Assembly (NCBI RefSeq): GCF_932526225.1
Contig: NC_064042.1
Span: 3,643,001-3,703,000, forward strand
DNA length: 60,000 nt
Source: Nematostella vectensis
Lineage: Eukaryota > Cnidaria > Anthozoa > Actiniaria > Edwardsiidae
Direction of reading: 5' to 3'
The position numbers and the translations under genes are program-made. Of the stretch, positions 1 to 10,403 are shown one piece after another; within the stretch, counting starts at the first letter, position 1; the number at the start of each line of letters is the position of its first letter. The notes below the pieces were generated by a model. The model was given only the letters and a program-made list of their open reading frames with translations. It searched no databases and was not told the origin of the DNA.

Positions 1-47
1 CAGAAGACTGGGCCGAATGATGACATTGAAAACATATCTCCAACAAA

Positions 48-3000
48 ATGGCGGGTCCAGTTATGGACGCGGCCTGTGTTACTTACGAAGGAGTTTCACA
101 CGAGATAGAGACGTTTCCTCGCACTGAAGAAGATGTCTGGATACTAGGAAAACGGTACAACATTCTACAAGGTGAGTTAATGAGCATGGTCTTTTAAACA
201 GGGACGTTTTCCATTCTAAAAAATCTTGCGAAACTCGAAAATTCTCACCTCTAATGACCGCGCACTTCCACCATGTAAAAATGTTGTATCTTTTCATGAG
301 ATTTCGATGTGAGTGTTCTAAGAAATGATTTTTTTATGTAGGCTTATGATGAGTATTTAGTACTGGATTTTGGTTCGAAAGTGTTTTATACACATTTTTA
401 TCCCGTGATAATAGACCCAAGGAAGTCAAGACGGACAAGCAGCTCCATATCAAACTTTATCTGTTTATGGACGGTTGCTTGATGGAGTTTGATTCGCCTA
501 GCGTAAACTATTGAATATTCTAATACGGATTTTCGGATGTTTATCAGCATTTTACATAACTAAGAGTTTTTGTGTTTGTTGAATTTTATTATGCCAAGGC
601 CACACCGACCACCAGTGTTTTGCTCGCATAAATTTGCATTTAAAAACATCAATGTTGACAATTGACTGTAGTGTGAGATATCAAATACCCCAATAGATTC
701 TTTTTCTTCCATATCTTATAAGAATAAGAGCTGATGTTTTTATGCCACTAAAGATTCTTTTATATTACTGGCTTAGCATTGTGGGGTATACATTCAAATC
801 AAACTACTTAAACTTTTGATAAAGGACCTTGTGCTCAGATTTGAGACCTAATTGTGCCTCATTGAAATTTTTGTGTCATATCACAGGCTTACCATCCTCC
901 CGTTGTTATAATCAGAATTATGTTCCGTAAATGATCTATTACAAAATAAAGATCGAATGAAAGGTCGAATCTCATAAAGTCGTATTTGATGTCAGCAATT
1001 TCTTTCAAGGCCGCGATGCATAGCCCCACTTCACATGCTTCAAATTTCAAACAAAAAGGAAGAATTGTGAAACGCACACCCCACATCAAGAGAAAACAGG
1101 TCTCCGCCACGTTTCACGGTCGTCCTTAATTTCGAGATGTATTAAAGCGGTTAAATATTTTACCTTAGGCAATGTTACGGCCAATCATCCAACGATCAAA
1201 GACAAGCTCGAGACCATTGGAATGCGAAGAGTGCAACCTGGTGTTACAGAGTAGAAAGCATTTCCACCTCTCTCATTATGTTCCCTTTTTGGTGGTAACT
1301 GTTTGGGTTACTGTTTTACGTTTCGTTAGACCATATTTCATAGTTTTTTTTTAGAGAAAAAACATCTTGAAATGCTTGGTGAGCTTTCTTTTTTATACCA
1401 CATACTACAACCCTGCTTCTTCTTTTACGTTTTTAAAACAGAGGAAAGAAAGCGACTGCATGCATTAAATTTCTGGCCCGTAGCCGGGATTTTGAGCGTG
1501 GTGGTGGCTCGTAGTCGTACTCAATTTTTCTTCATTAAAGTGGACCTTCCAGTTGAGTGGGGTTGTTCTTCGAACTATTGGCCTGAATTTAAAGTGTTCT
1601 CCCTGTGGTGGATGTTTAAGCTTTAGATTTCTGCTGGTATAAAATATACTACTTGACATGACTTTTGAGAGAGAGAACAACAATAAAATAAAATATTTTG
1701 ATGAAAATAAGCCCTAACTGACAAAATTTGCTGGAGCACACACATGTTTGCCACCCAAAAAGTTTTGATTTCCTGGTGCAAGTCACTTCTAGGAGATGCT
1801 GTGCATATATCATTTAAGTAAAGTTTGTTTTTGTTTGTTATATAGGTGACATGGGTTATCTCAACACAGATGTTAGATCAAGGATATGGTTGACATACAG
1901 GAAAAACTTCCCTAAAATAGGTACTGTACAAGGTATAGCAATGGTCATGTCTTCAGGGATGGAAAAAAATACAGTTGAACCAAAAGATCAGAGTTTTATA
2001 CACATGTTTAATATACAAGAAAGAAAGAAAAGTATCATGGTGTAAAATTTATTTGAGATACGTTATTATGTGATTTTGCTAAGTTTTAATGGTATTATTT
2101 CTCGGACAATGCCATTATTTCAGGTGGTACGGGTCCTACAACTGATTCTGGATGGGGATGTATGCTGCGATGTGGACAGATGATGCTTGCACAAGCACTG
2201 GTTTGCAGGCATCTAGGGCGAGGTATTATATAATGGAATAAGGCACTGGTTTGCAGGCATCTAGGGCGAGGTATTATGGAGTAAGGCACTGGTGGTATTA
2301 TGGAGTAAGGCACTAGTCTGTGGGCATCTACAGTGAGGTACATTATATGTTATTTACCAGCTGGGAGGTCCGTATCGTGAAATACCGTGACTGAGGTCTT
2401 GAAAATACTGACCGAGGCTGAAGGCCGAGGGTGAGGCTGAAGGTCTAGGGCGAGGTATTATCTTATGGAGTAAGGCACTGGTCTGTAGGCATCTAGGGCC
2501 AGGTACTGTATACTAGTCTTTAAGCAGGGCTTCTGGAATTACGCGCTTGTGCGGAAGCGCGTAATTTGGCTAAATTTTGAAAGACAAAACATTTAATTGC
2601 ACAGCTGATGTGTTCTTTTAGGGTTCTTACCTCTATTACCCGTAAAAAAAAGAGAGATATTCTTCGTGAGAGTGCGATGTTTTGAACTGAATTTGGAAAA
2701 CAAATAAAATGACTAGGCATTCTATGCCAAACCGCGAAGGCCTAGGACTAATAATAAAATACCTTTTTTAATTGGCTGGTGGCTAGGAGCGAATGAAAAC
2801 TTGCCTAAGATATTTTCACGCAAAAAATAACCTTTTCAAGTTATTTCGTTCTTTCCTTCGGTACAAAATGTACTTTGGGCGTAACAGTTGATATTCTGTA
2901 TAATTTAGCGTGTAATTCAGTAATGAATCCCGCAAATTTTGATTTTTAAAGAAAAATGCATTGCAAAATCCCGCGTAATTTAGCGCGTAAATTATTGATT

Positions 3001-6000
3001 TTCCGTGTAATTTAGTGCATAATTTAGCAAAGAATCCAGCGTAATTTTGAGTTTTTTTCTGCTTAATTCCAGAAGCCCTGTCTTTAAGGCACTAGTCTTT
3101 AGACATGTAGGGCGAGGTATTATCTTATGGAGTAAGGCATTGGTCTGTAGGCATCTAGGTGTCGTACAATTTATGATCTGATGCAGTAAGGCACTGATCT
3201 GTAGGCATCTAGGGTGAGGTAGTATCTTATGGAGTAAGGCACTGGTCTGTAGGCATCTACAGTAGGGCGAGGTACTGTATAGTCTTTGGGCACTAGTCTT
3301 TGGTATTATCTCATGGAGTAAAGCACTGGTCTAAAGGCATCTAGGTGTGGTACAATTTATGATCTGATGCAGTAAGGCACTGATCTGTAGGCATGTAGGG
3401 CGGGGTATTATCTTATGGAGTAAGGAACTGGTCTGTAGGCATCTAGGGCGAGGTACTGTATAGTCTTTAGGGCACTAGTTTTTGGTATTATCTCATGGAG
3501 TAAACCACTGGTCTAAAGGCATCTATGTGGGGTACAATTTATGATCTCATGCATTAAGGCACTGATCTGTAGGCATGTATGGCGGGTTATTATCTTATGT
3601 AGTGAGGCACTGGTCTGTGCCAATAGTTGATTGGTCCAATGCCATGCTCAACCAAGAGAGTCCAAGATTTGTTAGAATATGCAATGTTATATGCAGTGAC
3701 CAGAATAACAATGAACATTGGAGAAATGGTTCACTTAATTAATCCTTTTATCTAGATTGGCAATGGGACCCAGAAAATAATACCACCCCAGAGTATATGC
3801 AGGTAGGGATTTATCATAGTTTTTTTTTTCATACTCACATTTCTTCATAGTTTTTCATTAATGCTCCACCGTCTTTTTTTACAGATCTTAGAGGCATTTT
3901 TAGACAAAAAGGACAGTTTATATTCTATACACCAAATAGGTGAGCATGTTACATTTGATTGATGGTTTGCATGATTAAACTGAGTAAATATGCTGCATCC
4001 AATACACTGTGTTGCTTGTTTTCACAGCCCAAATGGGTGTGTCCGAGGGCAAGGCTGTAGGTAGCTGGTTTGGACCAAACACTGTTGCACAAGTCCTCAA
4101 GTAAGCCATGTCTTATTTGATTCACTGAGTGAAATTTATGTAGGTAGGGTGGCACTTTAGTCGGCTTTGCAGCCACTTTCAGTGTCACATGGGCCTCTCA
4201 GCAGCTGCTGAAAACTGAACCACATTCCTTTCCCATTCTCGACCAATCAGAATCATGTTCCAGAATCCTTAACAGTGTATGCGCTATGCAAATTGCCTTA
4301 GCAATGACAGCGGAATATCCAGAAACTTTAACATCTGTTCAAGATTTCTTTTTAACAATCATCAAAAGTTGGCTATCAAAGCAATATCTGTAGACAAGAA
4401 ATGTTTTTTTGGTTAATTTGCCTGCAGGTTTTGAACAATTCTTTATTTTCTAAGCTTTATTATACCAACTGTGTTTAATAAGTTTTATTCAATTGAGAGC
4501 TGGACTCATTGTTATTGTTGTGATTCCTTTGGTAAGCCTCTGAGATCTGGTTAATGTCCCTGAAAGCATCACTAAGCAAGTTGTATGGCCTCGTGTTTAA
4601 AAGAGGAAAGCAGAGTGATACAGTCGGGTGTACTTTGTGGTTTACTGTGCGTGGTGTGGAACGAAATGAAGAATATATTCATGAAACTTCTTAAACACAT
4701 CAACTTTGAGCCCGTCGAGGTAGTCCCAGCAAATTCCCTCAAAATATATTGCTTGTTGGGTCCTGTTATCTGGTTCCCCATGTTTGGCATAAACAGGTCT
4801 CGTGATCTATGTTTACCTCAGGGTTTTCATCTCATGATTATTCCATGATTTTACGAATAGGCACAACACATACAAAGTATCTTGAAGCTGTGCTACAAAG
4901 ATACTAAGGGCTGATTTCCCACAAACTGACTTATTGACCTTACCCATATTTCCAGGCGTATAATGCACACTTTCTTACTCCCAAAATGACCTTGAAAAAT
5001 GGGGTGCACATTATATGTGGAACCCCTTGCACGGAACATTTATCTCATCTTGATACTTCTGTTACTGTTCTTTTCTGTTACTTCTTGTTACTTCCTTTTT
5101 GGTTGTTTCTTATTTCCTTGTTTTTTTCTATTGGGGTGGGTATTATACGAGGGTGTCCATTATACACCTGGAAATAAGGTATGCTCATCTAATTCCTAAT
5201 CTCTGATTGGCTTGATTTCATTTTCAAATGAAAACAGCCAAACAATGGGAAAGGAATGTGGTTTTGGTTTACAGCAGCCACTTGTGGGAAAGGTGTACGT
5301 GGCATTAGAAGGGGCTGCTAAGCAGACTACTGTAGGTGGCACTGTTGTGAATGATTTGGTCTAAGCCTTTTTAGGGCACTTTCGTGTTGACTCTTACAGT
5401 ATGTGTGATTATTGTTATTGCACAGGAAGCTGTCAGCATTTGACGACTGGAGCTCTTTATGTTTACATGTTGCAATGGATAACACTGTTATAATTGAAGA
5501 CATAAGTAAGTAAATATAGGTTTTCTTGCTTGACTGATTAGCCCTCATTCACTATATATGACTACATAGACTACATAGAAGTTGTAAAATAGTAGGTGGT
5601 TTGCATAGACTTGGTGGAATCAGCGAAATAATTTAAAACAAGGTTGAAATGGTATGTTCTACGTTTCTGTAAAAAAAGTAGTTTTAGTGACATTTCCAGC
5701 AATGGACCTTCATCATTGTGAAAAAGGCTCTTTTTGTCTGAAGAAATAGCCTGGCTAATGCTTACAAACTTCAGCAAAACTGCTTGCATTTCCCCGTAAT
5801 AGTAAAACATACCAATCCTTGTGTTGGTTTACTTTATTTCCCAATTTTATTATACAGTACCTGACCAAATCATCCACCCAAGTACAAAAAAAAGTTCTAC
5901 AGTTATCAGGCTAGCTTGAAAAGACCTAGTTTCTTACTGATGCAGGTTCTTCTTTCAGAGAAACTCTGTAGGGTTGGAATGCCAAAGAGGACGTGTGGAG

Positions 6001-8496
6001 AAACATCATGCTACAATTGTACCACATCATCTTCTGCTGAGGCTGAACCCTCCCTTAGGCACCGGTCCCATCACAAAGAGTATTCCGCTACCTCTCCAAA
6101 ACGCCATAAACACTCTGATAGGCGACGCCCGTGTAACCCTAGCTGGAGACCGCTGGTGCTATTTATCCCTCTGCGATTAGGACTAACAGAAATGAATGTT
6201 GTATATAATGAGCCCCTTAAGGTGGGTTGGATAGGAGATATTTCGTAGATTATTAGATAATTGTTTTTGAATACTGTCGTTGGCTTTTACACAATCATTA
6301 CATTCGCATCATGAATGATATAACTGTTGATAGAACAAGGGAGAGGAAGAGGGAGAGAGAATTTTTTATGGATACTGTAATTGATTGATAACAGATGCAT
6401 ACTTAGGTTGTTCCAGTGAGAAGATTTCTAATAATAAGTTCTCTTTTCCTTTTACAGGCGTGTTTTACATTTAAACAGTCACTTGGAATAATAGGAGGAA
6501 GGCCAAACCATGCTACATACTTTATAGGATATTTTGGTAAACCCCATTTTACATGACTAGCATCTTCATAAGAAAAAATAATAAATACATTGATCTTTTT
6601 TGTTTTGTTCACCAAAAAACATTTGAATATTGTGTTTCTTTCAGGAAACAATTTAGTTTATTTGGACCCTCATACTACACAGCAAACTGTAAATCCAGAT
6701 GAATTAAGTAGAATACCTGATGGGGTAAGCCAAGTGGATCATGTTCCACTACATACTGGAAGTATTTTTTAAGCCTTTTATACTGACTCCACTGGAAATT
6801 CCATGTAATTTTGTGTACTCAGCTTCTCCATGTATTGTTTATTTATTATAGGTAAATTTAGCACATTTCTAATCATAAATGATTTGGCAATGTATCAAAC
6901 ACAGCCAAAACTAACGTGTCGGTTTTGTTTTCTGTGCAGTCATTTCACTGTGTGTACCCATGCAGGATGAACATAGCTGATGTGGATCCATCAGTTGCAT
7001 TGGTGGGTAAACTAAAATCTCTCTTTGTACTGCCTTTGGGTCCTGTTTGGTCAGCCCCTCTACCCCCACCAACACCCAAATTCACTTACCACTGTTTTTA
7101 CTCCATTGTGATTTGAATGACATGTCTTTATTTAGCCATACTTTAAGTCTTGTTTTAAGTACAGAGAAGCTCTTGAATATCATGTTTGAGAAAAATTAAA
7201 AAAAAAATTAACAAAAGAAGAGCACTATATAAACTTCAGATTCTTATTGCAGGCATTGTGTTTGTGTTATAGGGCTTCTTTTGTAAAAGTGAAGAGGACT
7301 TTGATGATTTATGCCAGCAGATCCAAAAGGTACATGAAGAGGTATATGAGCTTTTTTTTATCATTCAATGTAAGACAGGATCCCTGACAAGGGTTCTGGC
7401 AGACTTTACTGACTAAGTGCTCAAATTAAACGAGATGGTAGCAACTCATATGATGTGAGTAGTGGCTATATTAATTAAAACGACTTTGTAGAGCTATACT
7501 AAGTGCTACGTCAGTCACCACATTATTTCTGGGTTTTCATAGAGTTTATCATTTTCAAACTGGTATATGCAGTACATGTCCTCAAAATCATAAAGACAGT
7601 TTATATATTGTAAGTGCTTAATTATAAGTAACCTTGAGCCGTTCACTCACTTGCCCTCTAGCCTTTATAGATGTATATTCATTTTTTCCTGTGTTGTTTT
7701 ACTTACAGAAGATTATTGATGGCAAATCAAGGCCCATGTTTGAGATAGCCAAAGACAGACCTCAACACTGGCCAGTCCTAGAAATACCCACCCGACCCTG
7801 CGACGAGTTGAATAGCAGCTGTCAATCAGGTGATTACACACCCCAATCTTTGGGAGTGGCACAAGTTTAAGTACATAACTTACCACCTTAGAGTGATGCT
7901 AAAGCCTTGAGCAAACAGTGGCAAAATAGTGGACTTGTGCGGCGGTTTCATTAGGCCCCCGCGGCCGGCGGAAGAACCGGCTATTTTCCACCAAGTGCCG
8001 GCTACTTTGTTTTAAAAAAGTCGACTTAAGTTTTATTTGAACTAAAAAGATAAAATAACTCCTACCCCCTACTTATCAATCTCCACCGCCTGTTGTGCTA
8101 AGCCCTGTTGTGCTAAGATATCATTTGACCTTTGGGGTGGCAAATTCAAGCCAAAATAAATAAAAATAAACCCTTTTCAAAAAAATAATAATCTGTCGAG
8201 GGTACAAATCACTGTTTTTTAAAAATGACAAAATTGCCCCTCCCCCCCTGCGTCTCAGATTTTTGGCACCCCCCTGAAAAATTATTTACTTGACCTAAAA
8301 AAAAAAATTGTGCCAAGTTTGGTGCTTCTACTAAAAAGTGCACAAAACAGCCATTTTTTGCGCTAAGCCACACTTCTATTACAGATTTTGACATTAAAAA
8401 ATATATATTTTGTTACTTGTTACAGACTTCACCGAGCTTACCTACGAGGATGAAGACAGGGCGTATGATACGGACGGCGAGTACGAGATCCTGTGA
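48..8496 (+). CDS. ATG4: ATG4-family autophagy cysteine protease (ATG4C/D-like), 14 exons
   Basis: Exons: 48-171, 1846-1920, 2124-2222, 3756-3802, 3885-3939, 4028-4100, 5426-5505, 5959-6221, 6458-6536, 6645-6724, 6940-7002, 7273-7341 (or ending 7329), 7709-7829, 8426-8496. They join in frame to 432 codons, close to animal ATG4C/D length, all with GT-AG introns. The nucleophile Cys79 lies in [10 protein letters not shown] and the Asp306/His308 pair in DPHTTQ; PLRLG and [13 protein letters not shown] are also family hallmarks. Family role: cytosolic protease that trims pro-ATG8/LC3 to expose its C-terminal Gly and later delipidates ATG8-PE. Exon 8 carries a basic, Cys-containing insertion before [13 protein letters not shown], as in the C/D rather than the A/B subgroup. 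The protein ends in YEIL, a candidate ATG8-interacting (LIR) motif. The start is the first ATG of exon 1; Met6 is an alternative. The 3' end of exon 3 is reiterated in the following intron. Confidence 0.93.
172..1845. other. ATG4 intron 1, no recognised feature
   Basis: This 1.67-kb intron lies between a gtgagt donor and a tataggtg acceptor. It is AT-rich and holds no convincing coding exon, RNA gene or recognisable transposon. Confidence 0.6.
2223..3640 (+). repeat. Intronic minisatellite derived from the ATG4 exon 3/donor junction
   Basis: Imperfect units of roughly 45-60 bp with the consensus GGCACTGGTCTGTAGGCATC followed by tagggcgaggtattat and tatggagtaa. Exon 3 itself ends GCACTGGTTTGCAGGCATCT AGGGCGAG, so each unit reproduces about 28 exon bases, the splice donor and the first intron bases. 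About a dozen copies are recognisable, for example near 2256, 2323, 2488, 3155, 3203, 3254, 3340, 3396, 3436, 3519 and 3580. Several keep an intact gaggta donor. A TIR transposon (2525-3080) interrupts the array. Confidence 0.85.
2525..3080 (+). mobile_element. hAT-like non-autonomous TIR element (MITE), copy 1
   Basis: Starts CAGGGCTTCTGGAATTACGC and ends with the inverse, ...AATTCCAGAAGCCCTG. It is flanked by a perfect 8-bp target duplication TCTTTAAG (2517-2524 and 3081-3088), as expected for hAT transposition. It has no transposase ORF. Subterminal regions are full of repeated AATTACGCG/CGCGTAATT motifs, which could be transposase-binding sites (inference). Two more copies lie at 14312-14878 and 15796-16337, both in opposite internal orientation. 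Confidence 0.88.
4101..5425. other. ATG4 intron 6, no recognised feature
   Basis: A 1.3-kb intron. The ORFs in it (for example 4585-4848) have no splice context or recognisable motifs. Nothing else is supported. Confidence 0.5.
7930..8110 (-). repeat. Dispersed repeat, short copy (family also at 12320-13135)
   Basis: The stretch with ttttaaaaaagtcgacttaa, ttttatttgaactaaaaaga and cccctacttatcaatctcca matches, in reverse complement, sequence split across 12320-12393 and 13044-13130. This copy lacks the 650-bp TTAA-flanked insertion found in the other and so preserves the empty site (agtcgacTTAAgtttt). Its class is unknown. Confidence 0.7.
8097..8385 (+). repeat. Degenerate copy of the GGACTAGTGCT-type MITE
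   Basis: The stretch gtgctaagatatcatttgac ctttggggtggcaaattc resembles the left end of the element at 13972-14231, and gcgctaagcc near 8350-8372 resembles its other end. Heavily diverged; boundaries are approximate. Confidence 0.4.
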
Positions 8497-10290
8497 TGCT
8501 CCCTAATGACCACGTGATTGATGATCACGTGACTACACAGCCACAGACCCGCAAGGGGGCAGGACGCTGCCACGTCGGGGGGGGGGGGGGGGTGGTCCTC
8601 CTACTACCATCCCACCCCCTTCCAGTCCCTTTTGCTCTTATATCTGCAGTTTCAGTTAGCCTTGTCATATAGACTCACTTTTTTAGTCACTGTAACTTGA
8701 TGTTATGATAAAATTACTGCGCAACAAGTATTATTGATAAACTACGTGGTAAATGAAACTGGTTTTTATGATTTTTCGCTAAAGCGCACGGGAAAATACT
8801 TTTCACTTTCCATTGACAAAATTTATGTTTTCATATTTTTTCTTGTTGTTTCAAAAAGTTTTATCAATTGTTTTAATTTCCTTACGCTTCAGTTTTACTC
8901 ACAATTTATTGTATATAAAGTACTACTATCCAAATCAGGGAGGGATATGTTTTAATTATTGATAGATTCGAATAAAGTACGGGTACGCAAAAAATGCAAT
9001 TATTACAATAAAATTAATCTTCTTTCTGTAGTTTGGGATTTTACTGAATTAAAAGAAAAAGTAGACCATACTTTCAGACAACACAAAGGATCCTTAGGTA
9101 CCCGCGCATTTATGGGGAGGCAATTACCAGGATCCCAGGCCTGTCTTAGTCAGTTACGCCACGTACAGCTCGAGATGTACACTGAAAAATATCGGGGTCT
9201 TTTTCCCGCTCGCATCTCTTGGGAATTAGCGTGTTGCCATAGTAGTGTGTTAATTTCGTCATCATACATAGTACGCGGTCACCTATAGGTGTAATTTATG
9301 ACCGCCGTTAGCATTTTCCTCTGCTTTGCTCTGTCGCGCACGTGCATGTGGCATTGTGTCACGTGCTAAGAAACCTAGTCTTGCATCGCCATCCGGGGCA
9401 TAGGGAGGGCAAAACAAGTGTGGCATGCAATTAAAGAAAACCTTTTTTCAATGTCTCTGCTTGAAAGTACACCAAACCATTGAAGGGCTGCTAAAGGATT
9501 GCCTGATATATAGAAGTGATTTGACAAGGGCATACAACCTCCTTCCCGGTACACGTTAAAATGGCATATTTCGCCGTTTGAATATGTTCTGATGCCGAAA
9601 ATATCCATTTTAAAAGTTGCTGGGAAAGGTTTTTGTTATCCCCCATGAGGGACCATTCATTTTTTCCAGCACATGTATAATTGCCCGTAATAACCGATTG
9701 GGACGATTTTTTTTTCTAAATCCGCTTCAGCGCCCCCCCCCTCCCCCCCCCCCCAAAAAAAAAATAATAATAATATTCCCAGCACAATTAGCTCGACTCC
9801 ACAAAATTTGCCAGCAGAACAATTCGGGAGGATTTTTCCCCAGCAACCGTGGGTACTCACATCTACCCAGCCGCAAAACAACGGGCTGTGGAACAGATAT
9901 TTTGCGGAACAGATCCGTTTTGTGCCCTTGAGTTGAATCCAGTCTTTTTTTTCCTACTTGGATACCTGTATAGTATTTTGTTTTAATCTAATGATGATTT
10001 ATTACAAATAAGCTTATAATAACAAAGTCTCTAATATAATAATAATGTCTTTGAAGTAGAAGGGTTGCCCTCACAAAATTTACTACAATTTGACCATTGA
10101 AAGAAACCCAACTATTTATTTTAGATTTTGAAAGTCATCATCATCATCCACCCCTTTACAATAGCTAAAATAAAATTTACTCATTGGGAGTTTCTTTAGT
10201 GTCCTAACTGTTGAAACTCGTTCCTTCAATATATTTTTTTATATTTTACTTTTTGTTGTTGTTGTGTTTTGAAAATTTTAAAAATAGCCT
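8497..10290. other. ATG4 3' flank and ATG4-SORL1 intergenic region
   Basis: Holds an E-box pair just after the ATG4 stop (CCACGTGATT at about 8510 and TCACGTGA at 8525-8532), a poly-G run at about 8577-8592 and candidate poly(A) signals AATAAA at 8971-8976 and 9007-9012. A C-tract/poly-A stretch lies near 9733-9765. No convincing gene was found; the ORFs here lack splice or family support. Confidence 0.6.
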
Positions 10291-10291
10291 A

Positions 10292-10341
10292 TGACGTCTA
10301 TACTTGGTAAGTGTTGAATAAAATGTCACGTTATCACGTGA
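10292..10341 (+). promoter_or_regulatory. Candidate CRE-like and CLEAR-core sites upstream of SORL1
   Basis: TGACGTC at 10292-10298 matches a CRE/ATF core. TCACGTGA at 10334-10341 is the palindromic core of the CLEAR element bound by MiT/TFE factors in vertebrates. Both lie within about 110 bp of the SORL1 start codon at 10404. Motif presence is seen; function is inference. Confidence 0.35.
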
Positions 10342-10403
10342 GCCGTAACACAACTCGGTACCATTCCGTAAACGCGCTACTTTACACTACGCCAGATGAA
10401 AAC

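Noticed and set aside
8577-8592. Poly-G/C runs (also about 11580, 13603, 27392, 32238, 36973) as regulatory G-quadruplexes
   Set aside because: They are single homopolymer tracts with no spaced G-run pattern or conserved position, most likely simple mononucleotide repeats.
10311-10403. Upstream in-frame ATG as the SORL1 start
   Set aside because: It would bury the signal peptide behind 31 polar residues; the ATG at 10404 has better context and places the hydrophobic stretch at the N-terminus.
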